A model generated the notes under the pieces. That model was not told the DNA's origin. It made no database searches and saw nothing but the letters and a program-made list of their open reading frames with translations. Made by a program: the position numbers and the translations under genes. From contig NZ_CP165628.1 of assembly GCF_041200025.1 (NCBI RefSeq), forward strand, positions 4,154,001-4,218,000: a DNA stretch of 64,000 nucleotides. Reading direction: 5' to 3'. The stretch comes from Rouxiella sp. WC2420 (GTDB taxonomy: Bacteria; Pseudomonadota; Gammaproteobacteria; Enterobacterales; Enterobacteriaceae). Shown piece after piece: positions 31,112 to 41,864 of this stretch. Positions within the stretch are counted from its first letter, which is position 1; the number at the start of each line of letters is the position of its first letter.

Positions 31112-34100
31112 CTAGACCGGTTTTTCCTCATCCGGTAGTGTTAGCGGGCGATCGACTATCTGAATTTCATTGCCGTTCTGGTTATGCAGATAAACTTCCA
31201 ACTGATTGAAAGCGATATTAATGTCGTTTTCATTGCACAGCCTGTCAATTTTTCGGTTCAATTCATCCACAGTCACGTTACGATCGCCCAACTCGCGAAC
31301 ATAAACGCGCAGCTCATGATCCAGCGTACTGGCACCAAAGGTCAGGAAGTAAACCGTCGGGCTAGGATCGCTCATCACCCGCGAACTTTCGCTCGCCGCT
31401 TGCAGTAGGATCTCTTTAACCTTATCCAAATCAGATCCATAGGCCACACCAACTTTGATCACCACGCGGGTAACCGTGTCTGTCAGCGACCAGTTAATCA
31501 GGCGTTCAGTCACAAATGCCTTGTTGGGGATGATCACTTCTTTGCGGTCGAAATCAGTTATCGTAGTGGCACGGATGCGGATCTTGCTTACGGACCCCGA
31601 GTAACTGCCGATGGTCACTGTGTCGCCGATCCGAATCGGGCGCTCAAACAGGATAATCAGACCCGAAACGAAGTTGGCGAAGATCTCCTGCAAGCCGAAG
31701 CCCAACCCAACTGACAGTGCAGCCACCAGCCACTGGAGTTTATCCCATGACACGCCCAGCGATCCCAGCGCGGTGATCGCGCCAATCACCGTGATGGTGT
31801 AAGTCATAATTGTGGTAATGGCGTAAGAGGTGCCCTGCCGCAGCTGGAGCCTGGAAAGGACCAATACCTCCAGTAAACCCGGCAGGTTGCGCGTGAGCAC
31901 ATAGGCAATGATCACTGCGCCAAAAGCGAGTAACACGCTGCCTAGCGTCACAGTCTGAACGACCACTTTGCCAGCCACGTTCACCGATGAGTGCCACATG
32001 GTTATGCTGTCGAGGTAGGAAATAACCGTTAGCAAATCCGACCAAATCAGGTAAAGCACCACTGCAAATACGATAAACAGGGCCATGGTTATCAGACGCA
32101 GGGTTTGTTGGTTAATCTGATCCAGCCCCATCGGCGTCTCTTCGACCTGCTCGCTGCCGTCAGCCCCTTCTTTGGAATTCACCACCTGTCGACGCGCCAG
32201 CGCACGCCGATAGGCCAGACGCCTTGCCGCTACGCTCAGCCCGCGCAGCGCTACCCGGCTGGTAATGTTCCAGATAATCAGTAGGTAAAGACTTTCCAGC
32301 CAGCGACTAGCCAGCCGCAGCGTGGTGTAAAAGTATCCTGCAAACATCAGGCCCATTAAAAATACCGGCGCCAGAGCAATCGCCGTTACAATCACCAGAT
32401 GCACACTGTGAGCATTTTTCTCGCGCCAGCCTTCGCGGAACATCGGGAACAGCAGCACCGACAGCGTGGCTAACGTCAGTAAAACCACGACCTGGCCAAT
32501 AGTGTCATCTACCAGACCCAACGGAACTTTCTCACCGCGCACGGTCCAGAAAATCAGCGGCAGCATAGTCAATGACAGGCGTAAAATTGAGCGTCGATAA
32601 TGCGCGCAGTTTGAGGCAGTCATATTGAAGTGCCGCTCGCTGACGCCCTGTGGTGCCAGCATGCGGTAACAGAATCCCATGACTAGCTGGAATACAGCGA
32701 TACGCTGGGCCAAAGTCCACAAGAAACCGTTGACGCTAATATCACAGACTGAAAACCAATAACCTACCAGCAGGGTCAGCAATATTCCCGGAGCGACTCT
32801 TAATAACAGCAATATCAAAGCCTGCGGCGTGTGCAGCTGAGAGTCACGTTTTAATTGACCTACATCGCTGCTCAACTTCTCGATACGTTGTTTAATCGAC
32901 TTTCTGCGCCACAGCAAAATCAAAATGACGACCAGCATCGGCACAGTGACGGGAATTGAACGCACCAGGCCCTGCCGCAAATCAATCCAGGTGACTTTTA
33001 AGCTCAGACCGCTGACCTGGGATTTAACATCATCGGGCAGCGCTTTCAGAAATTGCCAATCCATGGGCTTGTTGCTGCTTACCCAAAAAATCTGCTGCGT
33101 CAGCGTGTCGTTCAATGTTTCGTTAACGCTTAACAGCTGCTGTTGATTAATTTGCAGATTAATCGCCAGCGCCAGCTCATTGCCAAGCTGCTTGTTCAGT
33201 TGATCCAGTAAATCACGCCTTGTATCAACGATTTGCTCGAGGGCATCACTGATGTCGTCATTAATAGTTTCTTTACTGTTTTTTACCAGGTTCTGAATAT
33301 AATCATCCCCCTGGAAAAGCTCGTCACGCTGCTCATTGAGATTGAACTGCTCAAGACGCAAGTCAGCAATTTGCGTTTGGGTGTCGGTCATCAGGTTGGC
33401 CGTTGGCTGGGTATTTTGCTGTTGCTGATAAAGAATCCTTGATAGCAGCAAACTTCCTTTCAGCACGCTGATTTCTTCACTCAAGTCATGCTCGGACTGC
33501 GACGAACGATCGAGCCAATTTTTAACGGTGATATTCTGCTGTAGCAGTTTGTTACCTTCTTCCGTCGAGGCAATCAGGCGCTGGCTAAGGTCACGGTTAA
33601 TGCCCAGTTCCTGACTGACCAACGGATCTTTTTGCAAATCGGTGGTGCTGTCTGACGTCTGCGCCTCTTTGGCTGTGCGTTCGGAAAGAGTCAGGCGTTT
33701 ACCGTTGATAATCTCCTGCAACGTCTGAGTGTAAGCTTCCAACTGAGCAATGTGCGCGTTGATATAGTCGCGCTGTTTCTGATACAGGTCCTGAAGGGTG
33801 GTATTGGCTTCAAGGCTGCTACGCTGGAAATCAACTTCCTCATTCAGCAGTGTTTGCTCGGTAGTCAGCATCACTTGTTGAGTAGAACGCAGGTCCTGCT
33901 GGTTGGGTGACATACCGTTTAATTGATTACGCACCTGCTCCAGACTTTGCGAATAACTGTACATCGCGCTCTGCGCCCTTTCCGGCTGAGTCTGCAACGA
34001 AATAAGCTGGGTATTAAAGGTAGAAAGATTGTTCTGCGATGACTGTAAGTCATTGAGCGTATCAACAAGCTCATTTTCAAGCTCATGCAACGGCATCGCT

Positions 34101-34507
34101 AATAGCGTGGTTTTGGTGGCAGCATCGGAGGTCTGATTTTGCAGCTTGGCCAGACCGTCGGTGGCCTGACGCAATTTATTGGGTGCGTCGGCCAATTGTT
34201 GCCTGAGCTGACTTTGCTGCTGCCTGACTTTATCAAGCGCATCAAGCAGTTCCATCGTGTGGTAGAGATCCTGCTGCGTCAGCTTTTCAGCCGGAGTCAG
34301 CGTTTTTTGTCTACCCAGTGCGTCAAGCTGATTCTGTACATCGCTACGAGCAGGAACGTCAAAAGCTCCTGCAGCATCGGCCTGCGGAATCGTTAACATC
34401 GCAGCGCAAAAAACCAATGCAATCAGCAGGAATTTGACGAGTCCTGAAAAGGGAGAAACAGATGGGCTGGAGCACAAGCAACGGAAGTCAGCGAATCGGC
34501 TAAGCAT
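31112..34507 (-). CDS. mscK: MscK (KefA), potassium-dependent mechanosensitive channel
   Basis: A 1131-residue protein (E. coli MscK 1120). It has an N-terminal membrane segment or signal (about residues 25-45), a large periplasmic coiled-coil domain rich in Gln and Leu (about 50-480), then about ten membrane helices. The C-terminal MscS-like pore and beta domain contains GLGFGLQEIFANFVSGLIIL and ERPIRIGDTVTIG. ATG 34507 is preferred to TTG 34513. It releases solutes on hypo-osmotic shock. In E. coli it lies just downstream of acrR on the same strand; that gene is now a relic. Confidence 0.94.
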   Translation of the reverse strand: MLSRFADFRCLCSSPSVSPFSGLVKFLLIALVFCAAMLTIPQADAAGAFDVPARSDVQNQLDALGRQKTLTPAEKLTQQDLYHTMELLDALDKVRQQQSQLRQQLADAPNKLRQATDGLAKLQNQTSDAATKTTLLAMPLHELENELVDTLNDLQSSQNNLSTFNTQLISLQTQPERAQSAMYSYSQSLEQVRNQLNGMSPNQQDLRSTQQVMLTTEQTLLNEEVDFQRSSLEANTTLQDLYQKQRDYINAHIAQLEAYTQTLQEIINGKRLTLSERTAKEAQTSDSTTDLQKDPLVSQELGINRDLSQRLIASTEEGNKLLQQNITVKNWLDRSSQSEHDLSEEISVLKGSLLLSRILYQQQQNTQPTANLMTDTQTQIADLRLEQFNLNEQRDELFQGDDYIQNLVKNSKETINDDISDALEQIVDTRRDLLDQLNKQLGNELALAINLQINQQQLLSVNETLNDTLTQQIFWVSSNKPMDWQFLKALPDDVKSQVSGLSLKVTWIDLRQGLVRSIPVTVPMLVVILILLWRRKSIKQRIEKLSSDVGQLKRDSQLHTPQALILLLLRVAPGILLTLLVGYWFSVCDISVNGFLWTLAQRIAVFQLVMGFCYRMLAPQGVSERHFNMTASNCAHYRRSILRLSLTMLPLIFWTVRGEKVPLGLVDDTIGQVVVLLTLATLSVLLFPMFREGWREKNAHSVHLVIVTAIALAPVFLMGLMFAGYFYTTLRLASRWLESLYLLIIWNITSRVALRGLSVAARRLAYRRALARRQVVNSKEGADGSEQVEETPMGLDQINQQTLRLITMALFIVFAVVLYLIWSDLLTVISYLDSITMWHSSVNVAGKVVVQTVTLGSVLLAFGAVIIAYVLTRNLPGLLEVLVLSRLQLRQGTSYAITTIMTYTITVIGAITALGSLGVSWDKLQWLVAALSVGLGFGLQEIFANFVSGLIILFERPIRIGDTVTIGSYSGSVSKIRIRATTITDFDRKEVIIPNKAFVTERLINWSLTDTVTRVVIKVGVAYGSDLDKVKEILLQAASESSRVMSDPSPTVYFLTFGASTLDHELRVYVRELGDRNVTVDELNRKIDRLCNENDINIAFNQLEVYLHNQNGNEIQIVDRPLTLPDEEKPV

Positions 34508-34637
34508 AGTCAACTTAATTCAATCATAGATGAACAATATTAGCATGCCAGCAGCCCACTGCGTATGAGGTGAATGTGTCTCGAGTCAAGCAAACTTGTA
34601 AATCTTTACCAAACTCGACACGACTTGCTGGACATAG

Positions 34638-34856
34638 TTAATTACTATTAATCAAGCTTGGACATATCCCCAACATCTAGATATAAGTATCAATAAAATG
34701 AGTTGACTGATTGCGGAGGCCCAAACCATAACCTTCCATATACAGAGTCTTACGAGCTTCATTAGCGGAACTCATCTCCCCAACAAATTCACAATTGTGA
34801 AATATGATTTCCATCAGTGAACGCCGTTTCAAATCGGATATCGTAGTACGCAACAA
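34638..34856 (-). pseudogene. acrR: Relic of acrR, repressor of acrAB
   Basis: On the minus strand between mscK and acrA, where E. coli carries acrR, a short open stretch (about 34730-34850) reads RTTISDLKRRSLMEIIFHNC then EFVGEM. This is clearly like the ligand-domain segment RRRLMEILFHKCEFVGEM of AcrR. MEGYGLGL follows (compare MRGYISGL), and after an in-frame TAG, MLGICPSL (compare the AcrR tail MYLLCPTL), ending at TAA 34638. The DNA-binding half and most of the rest are missing, and stops interrupt the frame. So acrR has been lost by internal deletions and nonsense changes, while its operator remains. Confidence 0.8.
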
Positions 34857-34917
34857 TTACAACAAAATTTCATGCCTTGTGCGCTGTGGATCTTCAGACT
34901 TCGTAGGGAGTTTGATT

Positions 34918-34941
34918 TACATACATTCATAAATGTATGTA
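34918..34941. promoter_or_regulatory. AcrR-type operator upstream of acrA
   Basis: A 24-bp palindrome, TACATACATT (34918-34927), a CATA centre and AATGTATGTA (34932-34941), nearly identical to the AcrR operator of E. coli. It lies 92 bases before the acrA start. Its perfect arms survive although the cognate repressor gene is degraded. The remaining 34514-34637 stretch shows nothing recognisable. Confidence 0.88.
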
Positions 34942-35033
34942 ACATAGTGCGAATATACTAAAAAATAGCAATGGAATGTAACACCCAGAATCCATTGATT
35001 ACATTTTGAATATCGGACACTTGAGGTTTATTT

Positions 35034-36206
35034 ATGAACAAAAACAGAGGGCTAACGCCTCTGGCGGTCGTTCTGATGCTAACCGGTGGGTTAGCTCTTA
35101 CAGGATGTAACGATAAAAAAACCGAACAGGGAGCCCCTAAAGCTCCTGAAGTGGGCGTCGTCACATTAAAAGCCGCGCCGTTGAACGTCACCACAGAACT
35201 TCCCGGACGCACCTCAGCCTTTCGCATCGCCGAAGTTCGCCCACAGGTCAGCGGGATCATCCTGAAACGTAATTTCGTTGAAGGCAGTGAAGTGAAGGCT
35301 GGAACCTCGCTTTACCAGATTGATCCCGCAACTTATCAGGCAAGCTATGACAGTGCGAAAGGCGATTTGGCCAAGGCCCAGGCCAGCGCACAGATTGCCC
35401 GCGTTACGGTGAACCGCTATAAACCCCTTTTAGGCACCAACTACATCAGTAAACAAGATTATGACACCGCGACCTCCACGGCCCTGCAGGCTGATGCCTC
35501 AGTCGTAGCGGCCAAGGCGGCGGTAGAGACTGCTCGCATTAATCTTGCCTACACCAAAGTTATCGCCCCGATCAGTGGCCGTATCGGCAAATCGTCCGTT
35601 ACTGAAGGCGCACTGGTGACCAGCAGTCAGACTGATGCGCTGGCTACCGTGCAGCAGCTTGACCCTATTTATGTCGATGTAACCCAGTCCAGCAATGATT
35701 TTCTGCGCTTGAAGCAGGAACTGGCCGACGGGTCGCTGAAACAGGAAGACGGTAAAGCCAAGGTCACGCTGATTCTAGATAATGGTAAACAATTTCAACA
35801 ACAGGGCACGCTGGAGTTTTCCGATGTGACCGTTGATGAAACCACCGGTTCCATCACTTTACGTGCCGTGTTCCCCAATCCGCAAAATTACCTGCTGCCT
35901 GGCATGTTTGTTCGTGCCCGCCTGGATGAAGGGGTAAATAACAATGCCCTGCTGGTTCCTCAGCAAGGTATCACCCGTAATCCTCGTGGCGATGCGACTG
36001 CGATGGTTGTCGGCGCCGATAACAAAGTGGAACTTCGTACTGTGACCACTCAGCAAGCCATTGGCGACAAGTGGGTAGTGACAGATGGCCTCAAGCCGGG
36101 TGACAAAATCATCGTTACCGGCCTGCAAAAAGTAAAACCCGGCGTTCAGGTAACCGCTCAAGAAGCTGACCAGAACGCGCCAGCAGCAGACGCCACGAAG
36201 TCTTAA
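35034..36206 (+). CDS. acrA: AcrA, periplasmic adaptor lipoprotein of the AcrAB-TolC pump
   Basis: A 390-residue membrane-fusion protein (E. coli AcrA 397). A lipoprotein signal ends in LALTGC, so Cys25 is lipidated. A barrel-sandwich (lipoyl) domain, an alpha-hairpin (about residues 98-170, [17 protein letters not shown]) and a beta-barrel follow. It links AcrB to TolC. ATG 35034 has GAGG about 10 bases upstream. It is transcribed with acrB (16-base gap). With no local repressor, basal expression may be raised. Confidence 0.96.
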   Translation: MNKNRGLTPLAVVLMLTGGLALTGCNDKKTEQGAPKAPEVGVVTLKAAPLNVTTELPGRTSAFRIAEVRPQVSGIILKRNFVEGSEVKAGTSLYQIDPATYQASYDSAKGDLAKAQASAQIARVTVNRYKPLLGTNYISKQDYDTATSTALQADASVVAAKAAVETARINLAYTKVIAPISGRIGKSSVTEGALVTSSQTDALATVQQLDPIYVDVTQSSNDFLRLKQELADGSLKQEDGKAKVTLILDNGKQFQQQGTLEFSDVTVDETTGSITLRAVFPNPQNYLLPGMFVRARLDEGVNNNALLVPQQGITRNPRGDATAMVVGADNKVELRTVTTQQAIGDKWVVTDGLKPGDKIIVTGLQKVKPGVQVTAQEADQNAPAADATKS

Positions 36207-36222
36207 CAGGAGCCGGTTATCA

Positions 36223-39200
36223 ATGGCTAATTTCTTTATACAACGCCCGATATTTGCCTGGGTAATTGCCATCATCATCATGCTGGCCGGGGGTCTGTCG
36301 ATCCTTAAATTACCTATTGCACAATATCCTACGGTTGCGCCGCCGGCTATCGAGCTGACGGCAAATTACCCTGGCGCCGATGCACAAACGGTACAGGATA
36401 CAGTCACTCAGGTTATCGAACAGAACATGAACGGTATCGATAACCTGATGTATATGTCATCCACCAGTGACTCCTCTGGTGCGGTACAAATCACCCTGAC
36501 TTTCACATCCGGTACTGACGCGGATATCGCGCAGGTTCAGGTACAGAACAAACTCCAACTGGCGATGCCGCTGTTGCCGCAAGAAGTGCAGCAACAGGGG
36601 ATTAGCGTTCAGAAATCGAGCAGTAGCTTCCTGATGGTTGCCGGCTTTGTGTCAGACGGCAACATGACGCAGGACGACATCGCCGATTACGTCGCTTCCA
36701 ATATTAAAGACCCTATCAGCCGTACCTCGGGCGTCGGTGACGTTCAGCTATTTGGTGCGCAGTATGCGATGCGTATCTGGATGGACCCGAACAAGCTGAA
36801 CAACTATCAGCTGACTCCGGTTGACGTAATCAGCGCCATTACCGTGCAGAACAACCAGGTAGCCGCGGGTCAGCTGGGCGGAACGCCACCGGTACCGGGC
36901 CAACAGCTCAACTCATCGATTGTTGCCCAGACCCGTTTGAAATCGGCAGACGAATTCGGTCAGATCATTCTAAAAGTGAATCCTGACGGCTCGCAGGTGC
37001 GCCTGAAAGACGTAGCAGATATCAAACTCGGCGGTGAAAGTTACGACGTTATTGCGCGATTTAACGGCCAGCCGGCAGCCGGGCTGGGGATTAAACTGGC
37101 GACCAATGCCAATGCCCTCGACACCTCCTCTGCCGTCAAAGCCGAGCTGGCGAAACTGTCGCCGTTCTTCCCGAGCGGGCTGAAAGTCGTTTATCCCTAC
37201 GACACCACGCCGTTTGTTAAGATCTCGATTCAGGAAGTAGTAAAAACCCTGATAGAGGCTATCGTGCTGGTATTCCTGGTGATGTATCTGTTCCTGCAAA
37301 ACTTCCGCGCTACGCTTATCCCGACAATCGCCGTGCCGGTAGTCCTGCTTGGAACATTCGCGATCATCGCCGCGTTTGGCTATTCAATAAATACCCTGAC
37401 GATGTTTGGGATGGTATTGGCGATAGGGCTATTGGTGGATGACGCCATCGTAGTGGTCGAAAACGTCGAGCGCGTGATGGCCGAGGAAGGTCTGCCGCCG
37501 AAAGAGGCGACCATAAAATCTATGGGGCAGATTCAGGGCGCGCTGGTCGGGATTGCCATGGTGCTGTCGGCGGTATTTATCCCGATGGCCTTCTTTGGTG
37601 GTTCAACCGGCGTTATCTATCGCCAGTTCTCGATTACTATTGTTTCGGCGATGGTACTGTCAGTGCTGGTAGCCTTGATTCTGACTCCGGCGCTGTGTGC
37701 CACCATGCTCAAACCGGTTGCCAAGGGCAGTCACGGTAAAACCTCTGGTTTCTTTGGCTGGTTTAACAAGAAGTTTGAGCAGAGTACTCATCATTACACT
37801 GACAGCATCGGCAATATTTTACGCAGTACCGGCCGTTATCTGATCATCTATCTGCTGATTGTCGTCGGCATGGCGTTTCTGTTTATCCGCCTGCCTACCT
37901 CCTTCCTGCCGGAAGAGGATCAGGGGGTGTTCCTGACCATGGCGCAGCTGCCAGCCGGGGCTACTCAGGAACGAACAGAGAAGGTGCTTGATGAAGTCAC
38001 CCACTATTATCTGACCAAAGAAAAAGCCAACGTTAATTCGGTGTTTACTGTTAACGGCTTTGGTTTCGCCGGACGGGGTCAGAACACCGGTATCGCCTTT
38101 GTCAGCCTGAAAGACTGGTCCGAGCGCAGCGGTGCCGAGAATAAGGTCGCAGCAATTACTGACCGCGCGATGGGCGAGTTCAGCAAAATCAAAGATGCAA
38201 TGGTGTTTGCCTTCAACCTGCCAGCGATTGTTGAGCTGGGTACGGCTACCGGCTTTGACTTTGAGCTGGTTGACCAGGCGAACCTTGGGCACGACAAACT
38301 CACCCAGGCGCGTAATCAGCTGTTGGGCGAAGTTGCTCAGCATCCAGATTTGCTGTCGGGCGTGCGCCCTAACGGTCTCGAAGATACGCCGCAGTACAAG
38401 CTGGAAATCGATCAGGAGAAGGCCACCGCGCTTGGGGTGTCAATCTCCGACATTAATACCACGCTCGGTGCTTCTCTGGGTGGCAGCTATGTGAACGACT
38501 TTATCGACCGCGGTCGCGTGAAGAAAGTGTATGTTCAGGGTGATGCAAAATTCCGCATGCTGCCTAAAGACATTGAAAACTGGTATGTTCGCGGCAGTTC
38601 GGGGCAAATGGTGCCATTCTCCGCCTTCTCCACCGCCAAATGGGAATACGGTTCTCCACGTCTTGAGCGCTATAATGGGCTGCCGTCGATGGAAATTCTC
38701 GGCCAGCCGGTTGAGGGCAAGAGTAGTGGTGAAGCGATGGCAATGATGGAGTCTCTGGCTTCCAAACTGCCAAGCGGCATCGGCTTCGACTGGACCGGTA
38801 TGTCCTATCAGGAAAGGCTCTCCGGTAACCAGGCCCCATCGCTGTATGCCATCTCGCTGATTGTGGTCTTCCTGTGTCTGGCTGCGCTATACGAGAGCTG
38901 GTCGATTCCGTTCTCGGTCATGCTGGTCGTGCCGCTCGGGGTAGTCGGCGCGTTGATTGCGGCTACGGCTCGCGGATTAAGCAACGACGTGTACTTCCAG
39001 GTCGGCCTGTTGACCACCATCGGGTTGTCGGCGAAGAACGCCATCTTAATCGTCGAGTTCGCCAAGGACTTGATGGATAAAGAAGGTAAAGGCTTGATAG
39101 AGGCAACGCTCGAGGCGGTACGTATGCGTTTACGCCCGATTCTGATGACCTCGCTGGCCTTTATTCTCGGTGTTATGCCGCTGGTAATCAGCACAGGCGC

Positions 39201-39372
39201 AGGTTCCGGCGCGCAGAACGCAGTAGGTACCGGCGTAATGGGCGGGATGATCACCGCGACTCTGCTGGCTATCTTCTTCGTTCCAGTGTTCTTCGTGGTG
39301 GTCCGCCGCCGCTTTGGTAAGAAGGTCGAGGAAACGAGCCATACTCAGCCAACGGAAACACCGCACCACTAA
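36223..39372 (+). CDS. acrB: AcrB, RND multidrug efflux transporter
   Basis: A 1049-residue protein, the length of E. coli AcrB. It has twelve membrane helices and two large periplasmic loops. Proton-relay residues are in place: the DD pair in [15 protein letters not shown] (helix 4, about residues 407-408) and the Lys in [14 protein letters not shown] (helix 10, about 940). It exports drugs, dyes, bile salts and detergents with AcrA and TolC. It ends in a His-rich tail (ETPHH). A terminator follows. Confidence 0.97.
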   Translation: MANFFIQRPIFAWVIAIIIMLAGGLSILKLPIAQYPTVAPPAIELTANYPGADAQTVQDTVTQVIEQNMNGIDNLMYMSSTSDSSGAVQITLTFTSGTDADIAQVQVQNKLQLAMPLLPQEVQQQGISVQKSSSSFLMVAGFVSDGNMTQDDIADYVASNIKDPISRTSGVGDVQLFGAQYAMRIWMDPNKLNNYQLTPVDVISAITVQNNQVAAGQLGGTPPVPGQQLNSSIVAQTRLKSADEFGQIILKVNPDGSQVRLKDVADIKLGGESYDVIARFNGQPAAGLGIKLATNANALDTSSAVKAELAKLSPFFPSGLKVVYPYDTTPFVKISIQEVVKTLIEAIVLVFLVMYLFLQNFRATLIPTIAVPVVLLGTFAIIAAFGYSINTLTMFGMVLAIGLLVDDAIVVVENVERVMAEEGLPPKEATIKSMGQIQGALVGIAMVLSAVFIPMAFFGGSTGVIYRQFSITIVSAMVLSVLVALILTPALCATMLKPVAKGSHGKTSGFFGWFNKKFEQSTHHYTDSIGNILRSTGRYLIIYLLIVVGMAFLFIRLPTSFLPEEDQGVFLTMAQLPAGATQERTEKVLDEVTHYYLTKEKANVNSVFTVNGFGFAGRGQNTGIAFVSLKDWSERSGAENKVAAITDRAMGEFSKIKDAMVFAFNLPAIVELGTATGFDFELVDQANLGHDKLTQARNQLLGEVAQHPDLLSGVRPNGLEDTPQYKLEIDQEKATALGVSISDINTTLGASLGGSYVNDFIDRGRVKKVYVQGDAKFRMLPKDIENWYVRGSSGQMVPFSAFSTAKWEYGSPRLERYNGLPSMEILGQPVEGKSSGEAMAMMESLASKLPSGIGFDWTGMSYQERLSGNQAPSLYAISLIVVFLCLAALYESWSIPFSVMLVVPLGVVGALIAATARGLSNDVYFQVGLLTTIGLSAKNAILIVEFAKDLMDKEGKGLIEATLEAVRMRLRPILMTSLAFILGVMPLVISTGAGSGAQNAVGTGVMGGMITATLLAIFFVPVFFVVVRRRFGKKVEETSHTQPTETPHH

Positions 39373-39394
39373 CTGAATAAAATTTAGTATCCCC

Positions 39395-39421
39395 AAGGGT
39401 CGCGCAAGCGGCCCTTTTTTT
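39395..39421 (+). terminator. acrAB terminator
   Basis: Stem AAGGGTCGC / GCGGCCCTT (39395-39416, one G-T wobble, loop GCAA) followed by seven T. It lies 23 bases after the acrB stop. Confidence 0.85.
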
Positions 39422-39507
39422 ATGCCAAATCTGCCCTGCTCTGCTGTCGATTACTAAAAAACTTTTAATTCATGCTTGATGCGTCGACTTAATACGCGCA
39501 TAATAAT

Positions 39508-39522
39508 TGTTATAGTATAACA
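39508..39522. promoter_or_regulatory. Zur-type operator upstream of rpmE2-rpmJ2
   Basis: A 15-bp palindrome, TGTTATA-G-TATAACA, ending 19 bases before the rpmE2 start. It fits the Zur operator core (TGTTATA-N-TATAACA). The same motif, differing only at the centre, lies before the zinc ABC operon at 42721. Confidence 0.82.
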
Positions 39523-39541
39523 TTACATTTTAGGGTTTATT

Positions 39542-39796
39542 ATGAGAGAGAACATTCATCCGGCTTATCGCACCGTGGTTTTTCATGACACCAGCGTTGA
39601 CGAGTATTTCCATGTGGGATCGACCATAAAGACCGATCGCACCATTGAACTGGAAGGTAAAACCTTCCCGTATGTCACCCTGGATATTTCTTCTGCTTCT
39701 CATCCGTACTACACAGGCAAGCAGAAAGAGTTCTCAAAAGAAGGCAGCACTGCACGCTTCCAACAGCGTTTTGGCAGCTTCCTGGGTAAGAAATAA
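39542..39796 (+). CDS. rpmE2: RpmE2 (YkgM), zinc-independent ribosomal protein L31 type B
   Basis: An 84-residue protein with the type-B L31 start [18 protein letters not shown] and none of the zinc-binding Cys of the usual L31. Under zinc starvation it replaces zinc-bound L31 and frees zinc. It is paired with rpmJ2 (18-base gap) and preceded by a Zur-type operator, so it should be made only when zinc is short. Confidence 0.96.
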   Translation: MRENIHPAYRTVVFHDTSVDEYFHVGSTIKTDRTIELEGKTFPYVTLDISSASHPYYTGKQKEFSKEGSTARFQQRFGSFLGKK

Positions 39797-39814
39797 GTTA
39801 TTTTGGAGAGGTAA

Positions 39815-39955
39815 ATGCAGGTATTGAGTTCGTTGAAATCGGCAAAAAATCGTCATCCCGATTGCCGTATCGTCAAGCGTAAAGGCCGTCTGTATGTGAT
39901 TTGCAAAAGCAATCCGCGCTTCAAAGCCGTGCAGGGTGGTAAAAAGAAACGCTGA
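39815..39955 (+). CDS. rpmJ2: RpmJ2 (YkgO), ribosomal protein L36 type B
   Basis: A 46-residue protein, [20 protein letters not shown] then [20 protein letters not shown] ending GGKKKR, the same length as E. coli YkgO. It keeps two Cys but not the four-ligand zinc site of the standard L36. ATG 39815 follows TTGGAGAG. It forms an operon with rpmE2 under the Zur-type operator. Confidence 0.95.
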   Translation: MQVLSSLKSAKNRHPDCRIVKRKGRLYVICKSNPRFKAVQGGKKKR

Positions 39956-39989
39956 TTTCCAGCGTGGATGGAGGCTTGGCCAACCATAA

Positions 39990-40022
39990 AAAAAGCCCCG
40001 TTGCTGCCCAACGGGGCTTTGT
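39990..40022. terminator. Bidirectional terminator between rpmJ2 and the zinc SBP gene
   Basis: A strong stem with GCCCCGTTG and CAACGGGGC arms, flanked by seven A on the left and TTTGTT on the right. It serves the convergent rpmE2-rpmJ2 and transporter operons. Confidence 0.85.
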
Positions 40023-40089
40023 TGCATCTTAAAGAAGTGGAAACTTGATGCCTCCCCATTGGCTATTCGCGTTTTGGGGAGGTTAAATA

Positions 40090-40968
40090 TTATTTCATAC
40101 TGGCGACAATCGACTCCACGTTATGAGTAAAGGCTTTCTCATAGGTCGTTGCTGGTCCCTGTGGGCCAGAAAGTGATTCAGGATACAGCTCACCGCCCGG
40201 TTGCGCGCCAGTGGCAGCAGCAATCTGTTTTACCAGACGCGGATCGGTCTGATTCTCGATAAAATAGGTTTTCACCTTCTCGTCTTTAATCTGTGTGATC
40301 AATGATGCCACGCCGCTGGCACTGGCCTCGGACTCCGTAGAGAAACCGACCGGAGCCAGGAAGGTCACGCTGTACTCTTTACCGAAATATCCAAAGGCGT
40401 CATGGCTGGTCAACACTTTGCGCTTGTTCATCGGGATGCCGCTGAACTCCTGCCTGGCCCAACTATCGAGTTTTTTCAGACTTTCAATGTACGCACCGCC
40501 GTGCCGACGGTAGTAATCAGCATCTTCCGGGTTAGCGGCAATCAGTGCATTCATCACATTAGTTGCGTAAATAACGCCGTTAGCCATGCTGTTCCAGGCG
40601 TGTGGATCGGTTACCACTTTGCCATCGTCTTTCATCTGACGTGAATCCACGCCCTGCGAGGCAACAATGACTTTGCCGTGATAGCCTGAAGCCGTGATCA
40701 GGCGATCCATCCAGCCCTCCATACCCAACCCGCTGACAAACACCAAGTCAGAGGTGGACAGCGTTTTGCTGTCGCGCGGGGCAGGTTCAAAGCTGTGCGG
40801 ATCGCCATCGGGGCCGACAAGGCTAGTGACTTTGACGTGGTCACCACCGACTTCCTGCACGATATCCCCAAGAATTGAGAAACTGGCAACGGCGTTCACC
40901 GTCTTGGCCATCGCCAGCGGGCTCGACAGCAGGGCAGCTACTGACAGAGCAACAGGTAAAAGTTTCAT
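40090..40968 (-). CDS. Zinc (or Mn) ABC transporter substrate-binding protein, AztC-like
   Basis: A 292-residue cluster A-I metal-binding protein with an N-terminal signal peptide cleaved about after AMAKT. Candidate metal ligands are His in DPHSFEPAP, His in DPHAWNSM, His in SHDAFGYFG and Asp in ENQTDPRL. It lacks the long His-rich loop of ZnuA, which makes it more like AztC or manganese binders. ATG 40968 has AAGGAG five bases upstream. It is the last gene of the operon. The Zur-type operator argues for zinc. Confidence 0.85.
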   Translation of the reverse strand: MKLLPVALSVAALLSSPLAMAKTVNAVASFSILGDIVQEVGGDHVKVTSLVGPDGDPHSFEPAPRDSKTLSTSDLVFVSGLGMEGWMDRLITASGYHGKVIVASQGVDSRQMKDDGKVVTDPHAWNSMANGVIYATNVMNALIAANPEDADYYRRHGGAYIESLKKLDSWARQEFSGIPMNKRKVLTSHDAFGYFGKEYSVTFLAPVGFSTESEASASGVASLITQIKDEKVKTYFIENQTDPRLVKQIAAATGAQPGGELYPESLSGPQGPATTYEKAFTHNVESIVASMK

Positions 40969-41006
40969 TTCCACTCCTTTATAAGTACTTCTTTTATTGG
41001 TACAGC

Positions 41007-41864
41007 TTAACGTCGCGAGGCAGTCAACATCCCGCCACGCGTTCCAAACAGAACTGAGATAAAGAAAATCACGTTGGCGCTGAGCACAATTGCCGGACCG
41101 GCAGGCAGCGAGGCATAGTAAGACCAGATAAGCCCAAACACGCTGGAAATCATGCCGATGAACATGGCAATCAGCAGCGTATGCGGCAGATCACGCCCCC
41201 AAAAGCGCGCACTGGCAGCAGGTAGCATCATTAATCCCACCGACATCAGAGTTCCCAAAATCTGGAAACCGGCGACCAGGTTTACTACCACCAATGCCAG
41301 GAATATCCCCTGAATCACCGCCAGCCATTTGCCGGAACTCACGCGCAAAAACAGCGCATCAAAAGACTCAATCACTAAAGCGCGATAAATGCAGGCTAGA
41401 ATCAGCAATGAGACGCTGCTGATTGAACCGACCATCAGTAAAGCATGGGAATCAATCGCCAGAATTGAACCGAATAAAACGTGCAGCAGGTCAACGCTGG
41501 AACCCTTGAGGGAAACCAGCGTCACGCCGAGGGCTAGAGATCCGAGATAAAAACCGGCAAAGCTGGCGTCTTCCTTTAGTTGAGTACGGCGGCTAACCAC
41601 GCCTGAGAGCATCGCAACGGCCAGGCCAGCGATAAATCCCCCGACGCCCATCGCCACCAGCGACATTCCAGAAATCAAATAACCAATGGCCGCACCGGGT
41701 AACACCGCATGGCTTAAGGCGTCGCCAACCAGACTCATACGGCGCAATAACAGGAAAACACCCAACGGCGTAGCGCTGATGGACAAAGCCAGACAGGCGA
41801 TCAGTGCGCGGCGCATAAATCCAAACTGCACGAAAGGATCGACTAATAAATGAAACCACATCAT
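41007..41864 (-). CDS. Metal ABC transporter permease, AztB-like
   Basis: A 285-residue membrane protein with eight or nine helices, of the ABC-3 family (ZnuB, AztB, MntB); it contains SLVGDALSHAVLPGAAIGYL, the conserved region of this family. The start ATG 41864 overlaps the ATPase stop as ATGA, so the two are coupled. It forms the transmembrane channel for the metal. Confidence 0.9.
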   Translation of the reverse strand: MMWFHLLVDPFVQFGFMRRALIACLALSISATPLGVFLLLRRMSLVGDALSHAVLPGAAIGYLISGMSLVAMGVGGFIAGLAVAMLSGVVSRRTQLKEDASFAGFYLGSLALGVTLVSLKGSSVDLLHVLFGSILAIDSHALLMVGSISSVSLLILACIYRALVIESFDALFLRVSSGKWLAVIQGIFLALVVVNLVAGFQILGTLMSVGLMMLPAASARFWGRDLPHTLLIAMFIGMISSVFGLIWSYYASLPAGPAIVLSANVIFFISVLFGTRGGMLTASRR

